Positions 46,260-58,945 of a stretch of DNA of 64,000 bases are shown piece after piece. Location: positions 2,410,820 through 2,474,819 of the forward strand of contig JARCOQ010000025.1 of NCBI GenBank assembly GCA_029207755.1, in the 5' to 3' direction. The notes below the pieces were generated by a model. It worked only from the letters and a program-made list of their open reading frames with translations, had not been told where the DNA came from and searched no databases. This stretch comes from Chamaea fasciata (Eukaryota > Chordata > Aves > Passeriformes > Sylviidae). The translations under genes were made by a program, and so were the position numbers. Position 1 is the first letter of the stretch. The number at the start of each line of letters is the position of its first letter.

Positions 46260-46905
46260 GATTTTTTTTTTCCAAAATTTTCCCAGATTCTTCCCCAATC
46301 CCAGGGGGATTTTTCCCTCATTTTTTCCCAGATTTTTTTCCCAATCCCAAAGGGATTTTTTCTCAATTTTTTCCCAATCTCAGGGGGATTTGTTTCCCCA
46401 TCTCAGGGGGATTTTTTCCCAATTTTTTCACCATCCCAGGGGGATTTTTTTCCCCACTTTTTCCCCAACCCCAGAGGGATTCTTCTCCAGTCCAAAGGGG
46501 ATTTTCCCCCCGTTTTTCCCCAATGCAAGGAAATCTTCCCCCCAATTTTTCCCCAATCCAAAGGGGAATTTTTCTGATATTTTCCCCCGATTTTTTCCCC
46601 ATTTTTTCCCCAATCCAAAGGGGATTTTTTCTGATATTTTCCCCCGATTTTTTCCCCAATTTTTCCCCAATCCAAAGGGGATTTTTTCTGATATTTTCCC
46701 CCGATTTTTTCCCCATTTTTTCCCCAATCCAAAGGGGATTTTTTCTGATATTTTCCCCCGATTTTTTCCCCACTTTTTCCCCAATCCAAAGGGGATTTTT
46801 TCTGATATTTTCCCCCGATTTTTTCCCCATTTTTTCCCCAATCCAAAGGGGATTTTTTCTGATATTTTCCCCCGATTTTTTCCCAATCTTTCCCCCGTTT
46901 CCCCC
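46260..46905. repeat. Minisatellite, about 60-bp unit, in ZC3H11A 5' intron
   Basis: Five to six near-perfect 60-bp units ('ccaaaggggattttttctga' followed by 'tattttcccccgatttt') occur at 46,545-46,880, with diverged shorter units on the low side. Long frames on both strands are repeat products. Confidence 0.95.
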
Positions 46906-46936
46906 CACCCCCAGGAGGATTGTGGAGCTCACCCAC

Positions 46937-46989
46937 CTGGCCACGCCGAGCCCAGGCTCTGATCCTCCCAGCCCTGCAGCTCCCCTCTC
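46937..46989 (-). other. ZC3H11A: Probable ZC3H11A 5' UTR exon
   Basis: On the minus strand the sequence between acceptor cggcctacag (AG at 46,991-46,990) and donor ccag/gtgggt (46,936) is 53 bp, non-repetitive and lies between the promoter and the coding exon starting at 45,701. The known vertebrate gene has untranslated 5' exons. cDNA would confirm. Confidence 0.55.
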
Positions 46990-49900
46990 CTGTAGGCCGA
47001 AGGAGTCCGTCAATGAACGACAAAGGGGCAGAAACAATTTTGGGGGTTTTTGTTTTTTCTTTTTTTTCCTTTGTTTTTTTTTTTTTTTCTTTCTCCTGAC
47101 AATTCCAAAGGGAAAAAACCTCTCAGCCAACAATTCCAAACTCTGAGGTGCTCTCATCAGAACCAAAATCTGACAACTAAAATCGAGTCCATTGGAAAAG
47201 TGGCAACCACTGGAGACAGCCAGGGAGAATTTTTTTTTTTTTTAGCTCTTCCAATAAAAAAATGTAAAAAAAAAAAAAAAAAAACAACAAAAAAATAACC
47301 AAAAAAAAATTTAAAAATAAAATGCCCCAGCTCCTTTTTTTTTTTGCTTTTAAAGATGAATTCAGGATTCAGCAAAAAAATGAGGCTCCATCTTCCACAG
47401 CTGGGGCAATTTTTAATTATTTTTTTATTTTTTTTTTTTAATTATTTAATTCAGGAAGTTGCAATTTCGGCTCTTCCGTGATTTCTTCACCTATTAAGAA
47501 AACACAACAACAAAAAAACCCCTTCCCCCCTCTTTATGACCTGTACAGCACAAAAACCCCTGTTTACACATTGAATTCTTGCGTGTATAAACACATAAAT
47601 GTGTTTTTATACACACCCCAAAACAAGGGAGGGACAGCAGAACAAACCCAGCAAAAAAATAAACCAGGAATTTTAACGTATTAGAGGAAAATTAAGGGGG
47701 AAAAATGAGATTATTTTGGTCATTTGAACCTATTAAAGGAAAATCAGGGGGGAAAATCAGATTATTTTGGTTATTCTGGATGAGGGGATTTGGGGACACA
47801 ACCACATCCAACCCTCAGGAACTGGTTTATCCCTCACCAAGGAAAAGCAGGAGCAGCATCCATCCCATAATATGTCATAACCACCCATCATTCCACGTTA
47901 TTACCATCATTTAATTATTTTATTAGATTAAAATTAATTAAATTAAGCAAGGATTGCTGTGGCTGCGTGGGTTGGGAATTTATTACCATCACTTCCTGTT
48001 CATTATTTTAATTAAATGAAAATTACTTAATTAATTAATATTTAATTGGCTGCATGGGTTGGGAATTTGGGGCAGGATCAGGTGGGTTTTCTATCAAAAA
48101 TCACAATTTTTTTGCCATTTTCGTTGTTCCTTAAATCCATGAACCATTATCTTGCCTTGGATCCAATTCTGATTTGGTGCCACCAAAAATTTGATTTTAT
48201 TCAGCTTTTTTCTCCCCATATTCTTCCTATGGATATTCTTATAAAAATCAGACTTTTTAGGGGTTTTTTCTTCCCTATTAAAATTAAAAGTTAATTTTCC
48301 CCCCTCTGACATTTCTGTGCAAAAGATTTCTGCCCAAACTCAATGAAATTCTTTTTTACAGGTCAAGAAGAAACCCTTGGAACCTTTAACTCACACCAAC
48401 ATTAATGAATTTTCCCAGGATATTTATTTTTTCCCAATTTCAGGGGATTTTTTCTCTAAAAAATTCCCTTTTTTTGCCCCAGGGAATTTTCCCAAATCTA
48501 AAAAGAAAGAGAGGAAAAGTTGAGTCCTTATATTGATTTTTGGGGTTTTTTTTTTAACTGCCTGATAAAGGGAATAAAAGGAATTAAAAGGATGAAATAA
48601 AATAAAATGGAATTCTTCCATCTCTCCACAGGGGGTGTAAAGTCATTTGTTAAACCTTCAAAATTAAGATTTGGGATCTCCTAAAAAAATCCCTGGAGCT
48701 GCTTCTTGTGGAAATTCTAACTTGTTTTTTCTTCCAGGTTGGTTTTTTATCCCCTCAATCCTCTTGGGGAGTTCAAAATTTAAAGTTTTAAGCCTCAATT
48801 CTTCCAAGTTTTGCTCAAGGCAACACTGAAATCCTCTGGGAGAGAAAATTCCAACCTAAATCAGGAGGGATTTGAAGGTGGAAGGTGAAATTTCCTTTCC
48901 TCAGGCAACCAGAAACACCTAAAAAAATGCAAAATTCCTCCAATCCACCACCCTGGGGGGGAAAAAATCCCTTCAGGTTTAATTCCTGCAGAAACTAAAG
49001 CAGCAGTTGGCTTTTTTTTCTGGGGTTTTCCCGTATTTCACCTATTTTCCCCATATTTTCCCCTTTTTTTCCTTCTTTCCTGTATTTTTCCCGTTTTTTT
49101 CTCCCTATTTTTCCCCTTTCCCTGTATTTTTCCCCTATTTTTCCCCATTTCCTCCCTATTTCCCCCTTTTTTATCCCTATTTTCCCCCTATTTTCCCTTT
49201 TTTCCCCCCTTTTCCCCCTTTTAATCCCTATTTTTCCCCTATTTCCCCCATATTCCAGCTCAAAGCATGAATCTCATTTAAAGACTGGCAATAAAACCCT
49301 GAAAACAAACAACAACAACAGAAAAAAAACCTCTCAACCAAAACCTACCCCTCCAAAAAAACCCCTCTGAGTCCTAAACTCCACCCAGGTCATTTAATTA
49401 TTAAATAAAAGGTTCATTAAAATCCTTTTTTTCCCCCCCCTCTTATTTTAAACTGGTGTCAAGGTGGCAAACGAATAAAAAACAAAACCAAGGAAAATCT
49501 GAATAAAAGTGAGTAACTCTGGTGCACTCAGCAGGTCTGGAATCAATTCAATTAAACGAGAATTTTAAACTTTTTTTTTTGCCCAGAATGCCATTACATT
49601 TTCGTAGCAAAACTTCTTTTAAACCCAGTTATTGGTTTAAAAAAAAAAAAAAACCAAATTAAAAATGCCAGGCACAAACAAATCAAGTTTTGAAAAAGAC
49701 AAGAAATAAAAACACCCCAGAGGAGTTTTCCTGGGAGGAATTCCTGGATTTAAAGCCCTCAAATTTCCCTGGAAAAGCCTCTCCTGTTTTTTTTTTTTTT
49801 TGTGCCTGGAATTCCTGACAAAAGACTTTTGATGATTCACCTCCTGTTTAGCAGGTGAAAAAAAGAGTTTTGATCCCTTTTTTTAGGCTTTTTTTTTTTC

Positions 49901-50700
49901 CACCCTCCTCCAGCTTTTCCTCCTCAGGAATCGACCCCAAACCAAGGGAAGCTGCTCCATCCACTCTTAAAGAAATAATTAAAGAAAATCAATTTCTTTT
50001 TTTGTTTTTTCCATATTTCTGAGCTCAACCCCAAGGCCTTGGCAGCGATTTCCTGTAAAAAAAAAAACTAAAAAAAAAAATCGATTTCCCCCTGGATTTC
50101 ACCTTGGAAAAGCGCCCCTGGAAAACTCCTGGACACATCCAACAACAGCTCCAGGTGAGCCCAAACTCAACCCTAAAATCCTTTATTTCCTTCAGAAAAT
50201 CAACTTTTATTCTCTTTTTTTTACGGGTTTTATTTAGAAATAAACCCCGAGTGGAATAACCCGGAGGCTCTGGAACCTCCGATAACAACAATTTAAAAAA
50301 AGCCTTTTAAGCGTTTCCACAACAAAAACCGAGGGTAGAAAGCACAAACCTCTGAGCTTTAAAAAAAAAACCAAGAAAACCCCTCAAAAATCGCTTTTGT
50401 TTTTAACAACCTGCGGCAGGAATTCAGCCCGGATGCATCCAGAGTTACTCAGCTCCTGAAATTCCTTTAGGGAGTGACGAGTAATTAGGTGACTACAGCA
50501 GAAATACGCGAAATATTCTCTTTAGACGCCTTGCTAGAACAGGAAGGAAGGAGGTTTTAGCTGAAAATAACGAGATTTAGAAAATATCTGAGCTGGGGGA
50601 CGAGCCTTAAGGAAAGGCCTCAAGCCTACCCAGGACAGAAACCGACCTCCCCCCGGCTTCATTCCCACAAAACCCCCACGAATTCCCACAAAATCCCGCT
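46990..50700. other. ZC3H11A intron 1, AT-rich, no embedded gene
   Basis: About 3.7 kb of AT-rich sequence with T/A homopolymers (for example 47,080, 47,265, 49,780) and a 'tatttttcccctattttccc' repeat at 49,020-49,255. Placental mammals carry the intronless ZBED6 gene (about 980 codons) in this intron. No comparable frame exists here. Confidence 0.6.
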
Positions 50701-51085
50701 AAGTCCGCCTCAGCCCACCTCAGCCCTGCGCTCCCGCTGTGGGGAGCGCGGCCGGCCGAGAGGAGCCGCAGCTGAACCAACACCCCCCGGCCCTCCCGTC
50801 CTCCTCCCCCCCGCCATCTCCCGCCAGCCGCGGCGGCGGCTCCGAAGCGCTTCTATTTACGGTGGATCGGGGAGTTTTTCCCGAGCCCCCGGGGCCCGCC
50901 GTGCCGCTGTCGCCGCCGTGTCCCCCCCGCTGTGGCCGTTCGTGTCGCCGCCGTTACCGTGTCCCCGGCAGTGCCCGGCTCAAAGATGGCGCCCGGCGCG
51001 CGCGCAGCCTCAACGGGCCCGCCGCCAAGATGGCGGCCGGAAGTGGCTTCAGCCGCCTCACGGGAATAAAGAGGGCGGGCGGAGC
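50700..51085 (-). promoter_or_regulatory. ZC3H11A: ZC3H11A CpG-island promoter with YY1 and ETS sites
   Basis: A CpG-rich 380-bp block lies between AT-rich intron and 3' UTR DNA. It carries caaagatggcgc (50,981) and gccgccaagatggcggcc (51,021), both YY1-type, and ccggaagtg (51,037), an ETS core. A donor-like gctgag/gtgggc lies near 50,722 on the minus strand and could end exon 1. The YY1 sites read in the plus direction, so divergent transcription is possible. No TATA box was seen. Confidence 0.7.
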
Positions 51086-51224
51086 GGGGGCGGGATTTTT
51101 TATAGTGTTTTTTGGTTTTTTGCTTCCCCGCGCTTTAAAAATCCTTCAAAAAACAAGGGCGAAGCTTCTCGCTGTGAAGCGAATAGGGCTGCGTTTTTCC
51201 GCCTTGCCCCGTGCGCACAGAATT

Positions 51225-51485
51225 TGGGTTGGAAAATCCCCCCCCCGGGGTCATCCAGGTGTTCGCGGTCCCCCAGAGCCCTCAGGGCCACGTCCAGCCC
51301 GTCCTTGTCACCTCCGGGGATGGGCAAGATTCCAAACCTCCCTTTCCAAAGCCCGGCCACCTTTTCCATGAGGAAATTCCTCCCCGTGTCCCAAGAATGG
51401 TCCCCAGTCCCTGCCAAACCCCCCCGCCCCTGCGGTGCCGTCCCCTCCCTCACACCTCCTCAGGGACGTGAATTCCAAACTGGAA
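51225..51485 (-). mobile_element. Degraded CR1 LINE fragment
   Basis: Plus-strand 'ttgggttggaaaatcc', 'ggggtcatccaggtg' and 'ccttttccatgaggaaattc' match CR1 3' sequence in reverse orientation. It is diverged and GC-enriched. Confidence 0.6.
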
Positions 51486-52260
51486 GGTATTTTAAATTCC
51501 CAGCCCATTTTGGTTCCTTTTTTTTCTATTTTTTTTTTTTCACATCCAGCCCAGACTGTTTACCAAAAAAAAAAATAAAGAGGGGATTGTGACTGTTGTG
51601 TTTATTTAAGAGCTGTGGGCATGGCCACCTCCCTAGGAAAGCAGGGAAGAGGGTGACACTGCACCACGAAGCTTTTACAGCCCCTTCCTGTCCCTTGGAA
51701 TCAGCTCCAGGGATCAACCTGGAGACGTTTGGGACTGAATTTTCTTTCAGCCCGCTGGGATTTTCTCATCACGGCCCTGGGGTATCAAAGACTCGGAGAG
51801 AAGACGTTGCTTCTCCATTAAAAAATATCTCCAGTACAATCAATCAGTGCTTGGGAATGAGAGGATTTAAGGGCCTGGTTGCTTTTATTTCCCATTTCCC
51901 TTCTTTCCTGGACAAAATTCCTCTTGGGAAGGAAAGGACACAGGGGTATGGAAGCTGGACGTGGCTGGAAGCCGATCCCAAGGAGATGGAGATCCCAGCT
52001 CCAGCAGGGATCACCTCAGCAGCACGGCTCTGGGGAAAGGGAGATCCCCGACCCAGGGCAGCCCCTTTTGGTGGCGTTTGGCAGCAATTTTGGGGGACTT
52101 TGCCTGCAGGAGGTGGGAGAAGAAGTGACAAACCTCACGCCGAGGGGAGCTTGGGCTGGATCCCCATCCCTCTTTCCACCCCACGGGGACGGAGCCGCTC
52201 CTCGGGGAGGGTTTGGGGCAGGTCCCCCGAGCTGCCGGACACACGGAGCACGGCGCAGTT
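51486..52260. other. Intergenic gap where LAX1 would be expected
   Basis: In human, LAX1 lies between ATP2B4 and ZC3H11A. I see no transmembrane exon or YxN-rich frame typical of LAX1 here or in 52-57 kb. Confidence 0.45.
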
Positions 52261-52274
52261 ACACGTGGGCACAT

Positions 52275-55200
52275 TTTATTCTCCGGATGCACTCGCATTG
52301 TTTCTGCTCAACAGCCAAAGCTTTTATTGATTCCAAACCGTTCCCCTTTCTCCCTTTTCATTTTTATTTTTATTTTACTGCACCTTTTCCCACCCCTCAA
52401 CCACTCTGCTGCTTCCACTTGGGAGTCTTATCTCTGCCTGGAGTCTGTTTTTTCGGAAGAAGCCAACGGACAATTCATTCAGATTCTGGGTTTTTTTTTT
52501 TTTGGTTTTTTTTTTTGTGGTTTTTTTTTTTTCTCCCAAGATCCATATAAATTACATGCAAAACATTGTACATAGAGATTAATATCAAAATGCAATACAG
52601 ATCAGGTGCACTTTAAGCTGGACTCTAGGATATGGCAAACACACCAGGGTACATATTGCTTTGAAACCACCATTGTTTTGTTTTGTTTTTTTTTTTGTTT
52701 TTAATGTCATGCATACCACATAATACTCAGTCTTTTGTTTTGTATTTTGGTTGTGTTTTTTTTTTCTCCTTTTTTTTTCTCTCTCCCATTTTTTATACAA
52801 AAATACCAGTGCTTATTATACTGAGTTACTGGGAAAAAAAAAAAAAAAAGAAAGAAAGAAAAACTCAGCTCCACGTGCCCTCTTCAAAAGAAAGTTTTTG
52901 TTTTGTGAGAGCAGTTGGATAAATATATATACACACACATAAATGTTGAGTTCAGACTGTATATATATATATATTTATTGAAGGGGAAGGAAATAAACCA
53001 AAGGCAGTTTTAGCCATGGGTTTTGCTGGATGAAAACTGGGGGATTTGGGGAGCGGGGGAGAGTCGGGGTGAGGGTGATGCCGGAGAGGAGGAGGTGCCG
53101 AAATCGCCCCGTTTGGGTAGAAAAGGAGCAGGAAAAGGAGCAGGAAAAGGAGCAGGAAAAGGAGCACAGGATCTCCCATGTCCCAAGGGGAGATCTGGGG
53201 GTGCAGGAGGGCGTTTTGGGGGCTCGGAGCTCCTTGAGGGGTTGGGGATGGAACAGAAGCGATGCAGGCACAGGTGTCCCCTCAGAGGGACAAAAACCTG
53301 CCGGGGGACTCGGGGTGGTGACAGGAGATGGCAGTGGCACCTCGGAGATGCCCTCCTGCATTTGGGATGGGTTGGTTTTGTTTTTTTTTTTTCTCCAGGT
53401 CACCCTCAGAGAGGGGCTGAGCCCTCCAGCCCCCGGGGGCAAGGAAAAGCCCTGAAGGCCGCCCATGGTAAAACCGCGCTTTAGTTCGTTCCCTTCTCGA
53501 GATCGGTTGGAAAAATTTCACTCGGAAGCTTTATTGCACAGAAAGAAAAAAAAAAAAACAAAAACAATTTTGGGAAGAAAAAAAAGAGTGAACTTAATTA
53601 AACCCCCTCCCCACACCTTTCTCCCTGTGCAAATCATCAAAACCTCAGCAGGAAAACGCCTCCAAGAGCTGCCTGGCCAGCAAACCCGCGGTGGGATGTC
53701 TTTGGTACCGACTCCGCCAATTTCCCACGGTGGGGAGAAAACAAAATCCACGGAAAATCCGCCACCAAGTGGGGGGGGGGGGGCCTGCCGGGATCAAGGA
53801 CGGGATGGCAGGAGGGTGTTCAGAGTGTTTTAATAACGAAGCATTCCAAGGCAAAGTTGAGCGAGGAGGGGAGGGGGTGACTTGGCTTCCTGGCGGGGCG
53901 GGGGGCATGGCGCTGGCCCTTCCCCTGCTCCGTGCGCACTCGTGGCAGTTCAAACAAAGCACAGAAAAAAAAAAACCCCAAACCAACCTCCCCCCCGAAA
54001 TTATTCATAATAATATATATTTATATATATATATTTATATCTCCCCCTTAGTCAAGGCATGTTGCAGAGAGTCCCCAGAAAAGTCCGTGCCGCCGACCAT
54101 GCCTTATTTTATTTTCTTCTTGGAGCACCAATCTCCCCCCCAAATCTCTTTTGTGTGTAATGTCCTCAATAACTTAAGCCAAGAGTCAGCTGCTGCCAGG
54201 ATATCACTATAACTTAAAAAAAAAAAACAAACAAACAAAAAAAAAGCAACTTTACAGGAAATCTGCACAAGAAACATTTATACTCGAAGCGACCAGCCAT
54301 ACACCAACATAATTTATAGATATTTATATAAAAAAAACCCCGTTTGTGTCATCCAACTCACGGCTAGTAGAAAGATGGCTGCTCAGAGAAAAGGAAGCTG
54401 ACTGGCATCCGATGGCTGAATTAATTAATTAATCCACGGAATTAATTAAAGTGTCCCTCGCAACTGCCCTCACGCAGTGGGCGGGACTTCGAGATTTCTT
54501 TTCTTTTCTTTAAACAAAATACATATGGCTGACGTAAAAATATCAAGTTTCTGAGCTAAAGAAAACTAGACTTTTTTTTCTCTTTTTTCCTCTTTTTTTT
54601 TTTTCTTTTTTTACTTTTTTTTTGTTGTTGCATAATATTTATAGAGCTTTATTTCTCCCTCCCCTCCCCGCCCACCCCGCTCCTAAAATGGAAACTAGAA
54701 CGACAAAAAATAGAGCAAACGAAAGGAACGACCAGACCCTTTGTGGCAAACCCCTGCCAAGTCACAGATTCCTGGGAGTGACTTTTGAGAGCCTTCCAAA
54801 GTTGGCTTGAAGTTGTTGTTGGTTTGAGTCTTTCTTCTTTTTTTTTTTTAATTTTTTTTTGTTTTTGTTTCAACAGGTCTGAGGTATTAAAAAAAAAATA
54901 TCAAAAGAAAAAAAAATAAATTTGGTGCATCCCCCCAAAAAAGTATTTAATAAATATTTATGTAAGCACACCATATCTCTTTTCTTTTTTTTTGTGGTTT
55001 TTTAGGTTTTTCTGTAAGTATTTAAAATAGAAAAAGTGATTTTCTTTTTTTAGCTGTTTTTTTTTTTTAAAGCAACGTCACCTTTAGCACAGAACCGAAA
55101 CCCCAAAACCACCCCTTGTTTGGGGTTTTTTTTTTGTTGTTGTTGTTGTTGGTTTGTTGGGTTTTTTTTCCTGGTGTTTAACCCAAAATCCCCTCTTTCT

Positions 55201-57468
55201 CCCCTGGGTTATTATTTTGGGGAGGGAGGCAAGGAGGAGCCGGGCATGGGGTGGGCACTGAATTTGCACTGGGAACGGGCAGTGGTGGCAATTTCTTCTT
55301 TGCTGTTGGCAGTGAACGAAGCCCAGCTCGCCAGCACCAGGGTGGGACACTCGGGACATTTGGGATTTTTTGGGGGGAAAAGGACTTTTCCTCAGCAGGA
55401 ACGAGCTCGTCCTTCCCTCCTCCTCCTCCTCCTCCCACCGCACGGGAAGGACGAGGTGATGCCAGGGGGAGGGGAGGAGAAAAACAAGACACTTGGTTCG
55501 TGTTGTGGTTTTTTTTTTTTTGTTTTTTTAAGGAACACTTAAAAAAATCTTGGCAAAGATCTGGGCCCTGGCGTGGCAGGAGGTGCTGCAGGCAGTGCTC
55601 GGACAAGGCACGGGAGATTCCGCTGTGCGTTCCTGACGGGGAAAAAAAGGGGGAGGAGAACCCAGCCAGAGCCAGCCTTTTCCCAAAAAAAAAAAAATAA
55701 AATAAAATTATGGGATTCTCTGCGCTCCCAGGGATGGGAATGACCTCGGGCAGGCGATTCCAGCACGTTCCCTTGGCTCCCAGGCCAGCCAGAGGGGATG
55801 GAGGAGAGGAGGGAGGTGGCAGAGCTTCCCCCAGGTCACAGCCTGCAGCAGGGGGGAAGGAGAAGCCCACACGCCCCGTCTCCTGCTCCAGGGATGGCCA
55901 GAGGGACAATCCAGAGCCAGCTCCAAGGAAAGGGACTCTCACTGGATTATTCCCAGCGGTGGAGGTGAGGCAGGGCTCGAGGGGAAGAGGCGACCTCCAA
56001 AAAAAAAAACGAGCAGCGAAGTGAGGCCAAGCCTCCAGCAGCACCTTCCCTGGAGGACCTGCAGCCGTCCAAGCCAAACCTCCGGGAAAATCTGGGATCA
56101 TCCACGGGCCTCCCTGCCTTCCACTGGATCACCAGACAGCTGGATTGATCCCTGCCAGGATTGAGGAGCTGCTGTGCCCTGAGAATTCTCCACTCAGCCT
56201 CCCGTGGCTTTTGGGCACAGCTGGAGCCTCCTCCCGGATCCCTCGGCGCTTCCCCGGAGCCGGCGCTGCGAGGCTGAGGGTGCTGGCACACCCCAAAGAG
56301 CACAGGAACAGGGCAAAAATCCCTCTGCTCCGGAGGGCAGGAGCTGGGAGAGCTGCAAAAATCCTCTCAGCAAGAGCTCCCTCCCTGACCAAGAGCAGCA
56401 GAGAGGCCTCTCCTAAAAACCCCCGCGGCCCTCACAACCTGGGGGGGTTCTCCCCACCTTTTCCCCCTGGCGGCTTCACCTCCACCTCGGCAGGAAAATC
56501 AGAATCTCTCCCCTCTGGCAAGGTCAGAGCCGAGCCACCTTCATTTCTCCTCTCCCCGTTTGGAGCCAGAGAGGGAGAGAAAAACGTGTGGGCACGCGCA
56601 GAGGGGGAGCTGGAAAAAGCCCAGGTACCATTTCTCAAAGGTGGAAGACTGGTGGGCATCCCTGGATCTCTCAACCTTGGGAGTAAACGCCTTCCCCCTG
56701 GGCTGGGAGTTTTTAGTTTATTCCTTAATTTTCACACTGGAGTGTGACTGCCCCTCTCCCCAATTCCCACTGGGTAAAGGGGGGGCAAATCCCACAAGCA
56801 AAGAGCAAACCCCAACATTAGAAGAAAAAAACCCCAAAACCCTAAAAACCACGAGTGGAAAAACAAAACAAACAAACAAAAAAAAAACAAGAAAAAAAAA
56901 AGAAAATAAAATCAAGTCACAAGTGCACCCCCAGCCTTGGGGCTGAGGGCGTGTAAGACTACAACAATTCGAATTTCCTTGGAACATGCATTTTTCCAAA
57001 GTGAAAAGCCCCCGGCTGCGGGTGCCTGGCGCCCAACTCTTGGCGAGCAAAGAACCTGGCAGCTTCCCCTGGGCGAGTACCACGGAAAATCAGGGATGGA
57101 GATGCACAATTGGCTTTTTTTGTTTTGGTTTTTTTGGGTTTTTTTTTTGGCTTAGTCTCTCTCCCAACACCCAGCGTGGTGGTACTCTGGTTCCCACTGC
57201 TAAAGAACTGTTAAAAAAAAAAAAAAAAAAAAAAAGAAGAACAAAATGAAAACAAAATGAAAACAAAATGAAAACCGGATAAACACCCCTCCCCTTCCCC
57301 ACCAAATAAAAACAAACCCCGACAAAACCCAGATGATGACACAGGCATGAGCAGTTTGACACGGAGCGTGTGATCAGTTACTGGTGCCGGGATCACACAG
57401 CGCCGAGCTGGACGAGGACGATGATGATGATGAGGAAGAGGAGGAGGGGGAATTCCAAGTTCCAAAGG
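52275..57468 (-). other. ATP2B4: Presumed long 3' UTR of ATP2B4
   Basis: From the stop codon the minus strand continues through about 5.2 kb of largely AT-rich, non-coding DNA with many T runs, comparable with the several-kb 3' UTR of mammalian ATP2B4. AATAAA signals on the minus strand at 52,323-52,328 and 52,275-52,280 could end it; another is at 52,970. The part 55,700-56,700 is more GC-rich. Simple repeats: (TA)n at 52,960-52,978 and 54,010-54,040, 'aggaaaaggagc' at 53,125-53,164. Extent is inferred. Confidence 0.5.
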
Positions 57469-57759
57469 TCAAACAGACGTCTCCAGGCTGTGGAAGGGGC
57501 TCCCGGGCTCCGGGAAGCTGAACTCGCTGTCCACGGCGTTGTTGTTCCTGTTCCCTGACCCCGCCAGGCTGCCCCCACCTCGCTTTTGGAGTCCGTCGGG
57601 CTCGGGCTCGTCTTCGGCGCCGTCGAGGAATGGTGTCCGAGGCTCGTCTTCCTCCAGGATGAACTCCGGGTGAGTCATGAAGTTATGGATGGAGCTTCTG
57701 GATTCGGGTTTCTCGAGGCCTTCGTACAGGGAGCTACGGAACGCATTCACCACTTTGAT
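57469..57759 (-). CDS. ATP2B4: ATP2B4 terminal coding exon (PMCA4 b-type tail)
   Basis: Last coding exon of the plasma-membrane Ca2+-ATPase, which expels calcium from the cytosol. The acceptor cgcccag precedes ATC at 57,759. The exon encodes 96 residues from IKVVNAFRSSLYEG to the terminal PDZ-binding ETSV. IKVVNAFRSS is the second half of the calmodulin-binding, autoinhibitory segment of b variants. NFMTHPEF and EDEPRTPFLD are family-typical, and NNNAVDS and SLETSV match PMCA4. The position beside ZC3H11A supports ATP2B4 over its paralogues. Upstream exons (pump core) lie beyond 64,000, so the gene is partial here. Confidence 0.95.
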   Translation of the reverse strand: MKVVNAFRSSLYEGLEKPESRSSIHNFMTHPEFILEEDEPRTPFLDGAEDEPEPDGLQKRGGGSLAGSGNRNNNAVDSEFSFPEPGSPFHSLETSV

Positions 57760-58809
57760 CTGGGCGGGCGTGGGGGAGGCGTGGGGAAGAAAAAACAGGG
57801 CGTCAGTCGGGCTGCCAGAGGGCAGGGCTCGAGGGAGGAAGTGAAAATAAAATGATGAAGGACAACCATCGAACAAAGAAAAAACAACAGCACGACCACA
57901 GGCAACGAAACCACCACTGAACAGACAGCTCGGTCAAAAGAAGAAAAAAAAAACACAAAAAAACAAAAAAATGAGACATCTACGGTGAACTGGGGTCAGA
58001 GTGAGGCACTACGGGGGTGGTGGGAACCCACCTCAGAAGCTGCAAGAAAAGACACGGGACGACTCAAACCCGCCACCCCAACACCACGGGTCTGGACGGA
58101 CGGAAAGCCAAAATGCGTTAATTAGCCGCTCGTTAAATCCGTGTGTGTGTGTGTGTCGTGTGTGTGCGCGCTCACGGACACGAGGACAACGAGGTGGGGG
58201 AACTACGGCTCCAAAAGGAGGTGGGTTAGGCAAACAGCGGGGGGGAAAACTACTGCGGGAAGGCCTGGCTGGGGTTGGGCAGGGTCGTCCCTACACCTCT
58301 GGAGAGGAATTGGGGGTTCCCAAAGGCGTCTCCGGGTTTTTTGGAGCCCGCGGGAAGCGCGAGATCCAGGTGGGCGCCGTGAGGAGGGAACTGGGTTTCC
58401 CCACACTGCCCGAGCTCTGGATGCTTCCCTGCACCTGCAGGAGACCCACTGGTTTCCAAAGGCAGCTCCACTGGAACTGGAAAAACGGGAATTTGATGGG
58501 AGCTGGGAACCAACTCAGATTCTGTTGGGTGTTTTAAAGGAATTCCAGCCACACGCACAATCCTTGGAAACCCCTCGGGGGCAGCTCCACCGAAATCCAG
58601 GCTCAAGCAGGAGGTGCGGAGCCTGGTTTGGAGCACCAGGGATGGCTCTGCCACCTCCCCTGCACTGCCAGGGAGAGCTCTGGTGGCTCCCAGTGGATCC
58701 GCTGCTCCCTCCACATCCTCTGCAATTCCAGCCTCAAACCCTTCCAGCTCACGGGTTTTGGCTCAGGTGGGTGACACGTGTCACATCCCAGCTCTGCTGG
58801 GGTTTTAGG

Positions 58810-58945
58810 GAAGCAACAGGAGATCTCCTCTCCCACAGAATCACCTCCAGACTCCTGGAGGTTTGTCCAGCACGCCTGGAAGCGGCAGGGAAAACTCCCT
58901 GGAGCAATTTTAGTCGTCGTGCTCAGTCTCCTGCCCTGTGGAAGG
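58810..58945. repeat. Dispersed repeat copy 1 (partner 60,075-60,210)
   Basis: Shared stretches 'aatcacctccaga', 'tgtccag', 'ccctggagcaatt' and 'gctcagt(t/c)tcctgccc' occur in the same order in both blocks. A separate 50-bp pair, 'gggaatttgatgggagctgg', is at 58,485 and 59,615. Possibly an old transposable element family. Confidence 0.75.

Noticed and set aside
50739..51592. Plus-strand frames starting MAAGSGFSRL near the YY1 site
   Set aside because: No homology was recognised. The downstream part runs into a degraded CR1. A divergent transcript is possible but a protein is not supported.
57390..57470. GAT/GAG triplet run beside the ATP2B4 stop codon as possible coding extension
   Set aside because: It lies after the TGA at 57,469-57,471 in transcript direction, so it is 3' UTR. 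Translation as an acidic tract would need readthrough.
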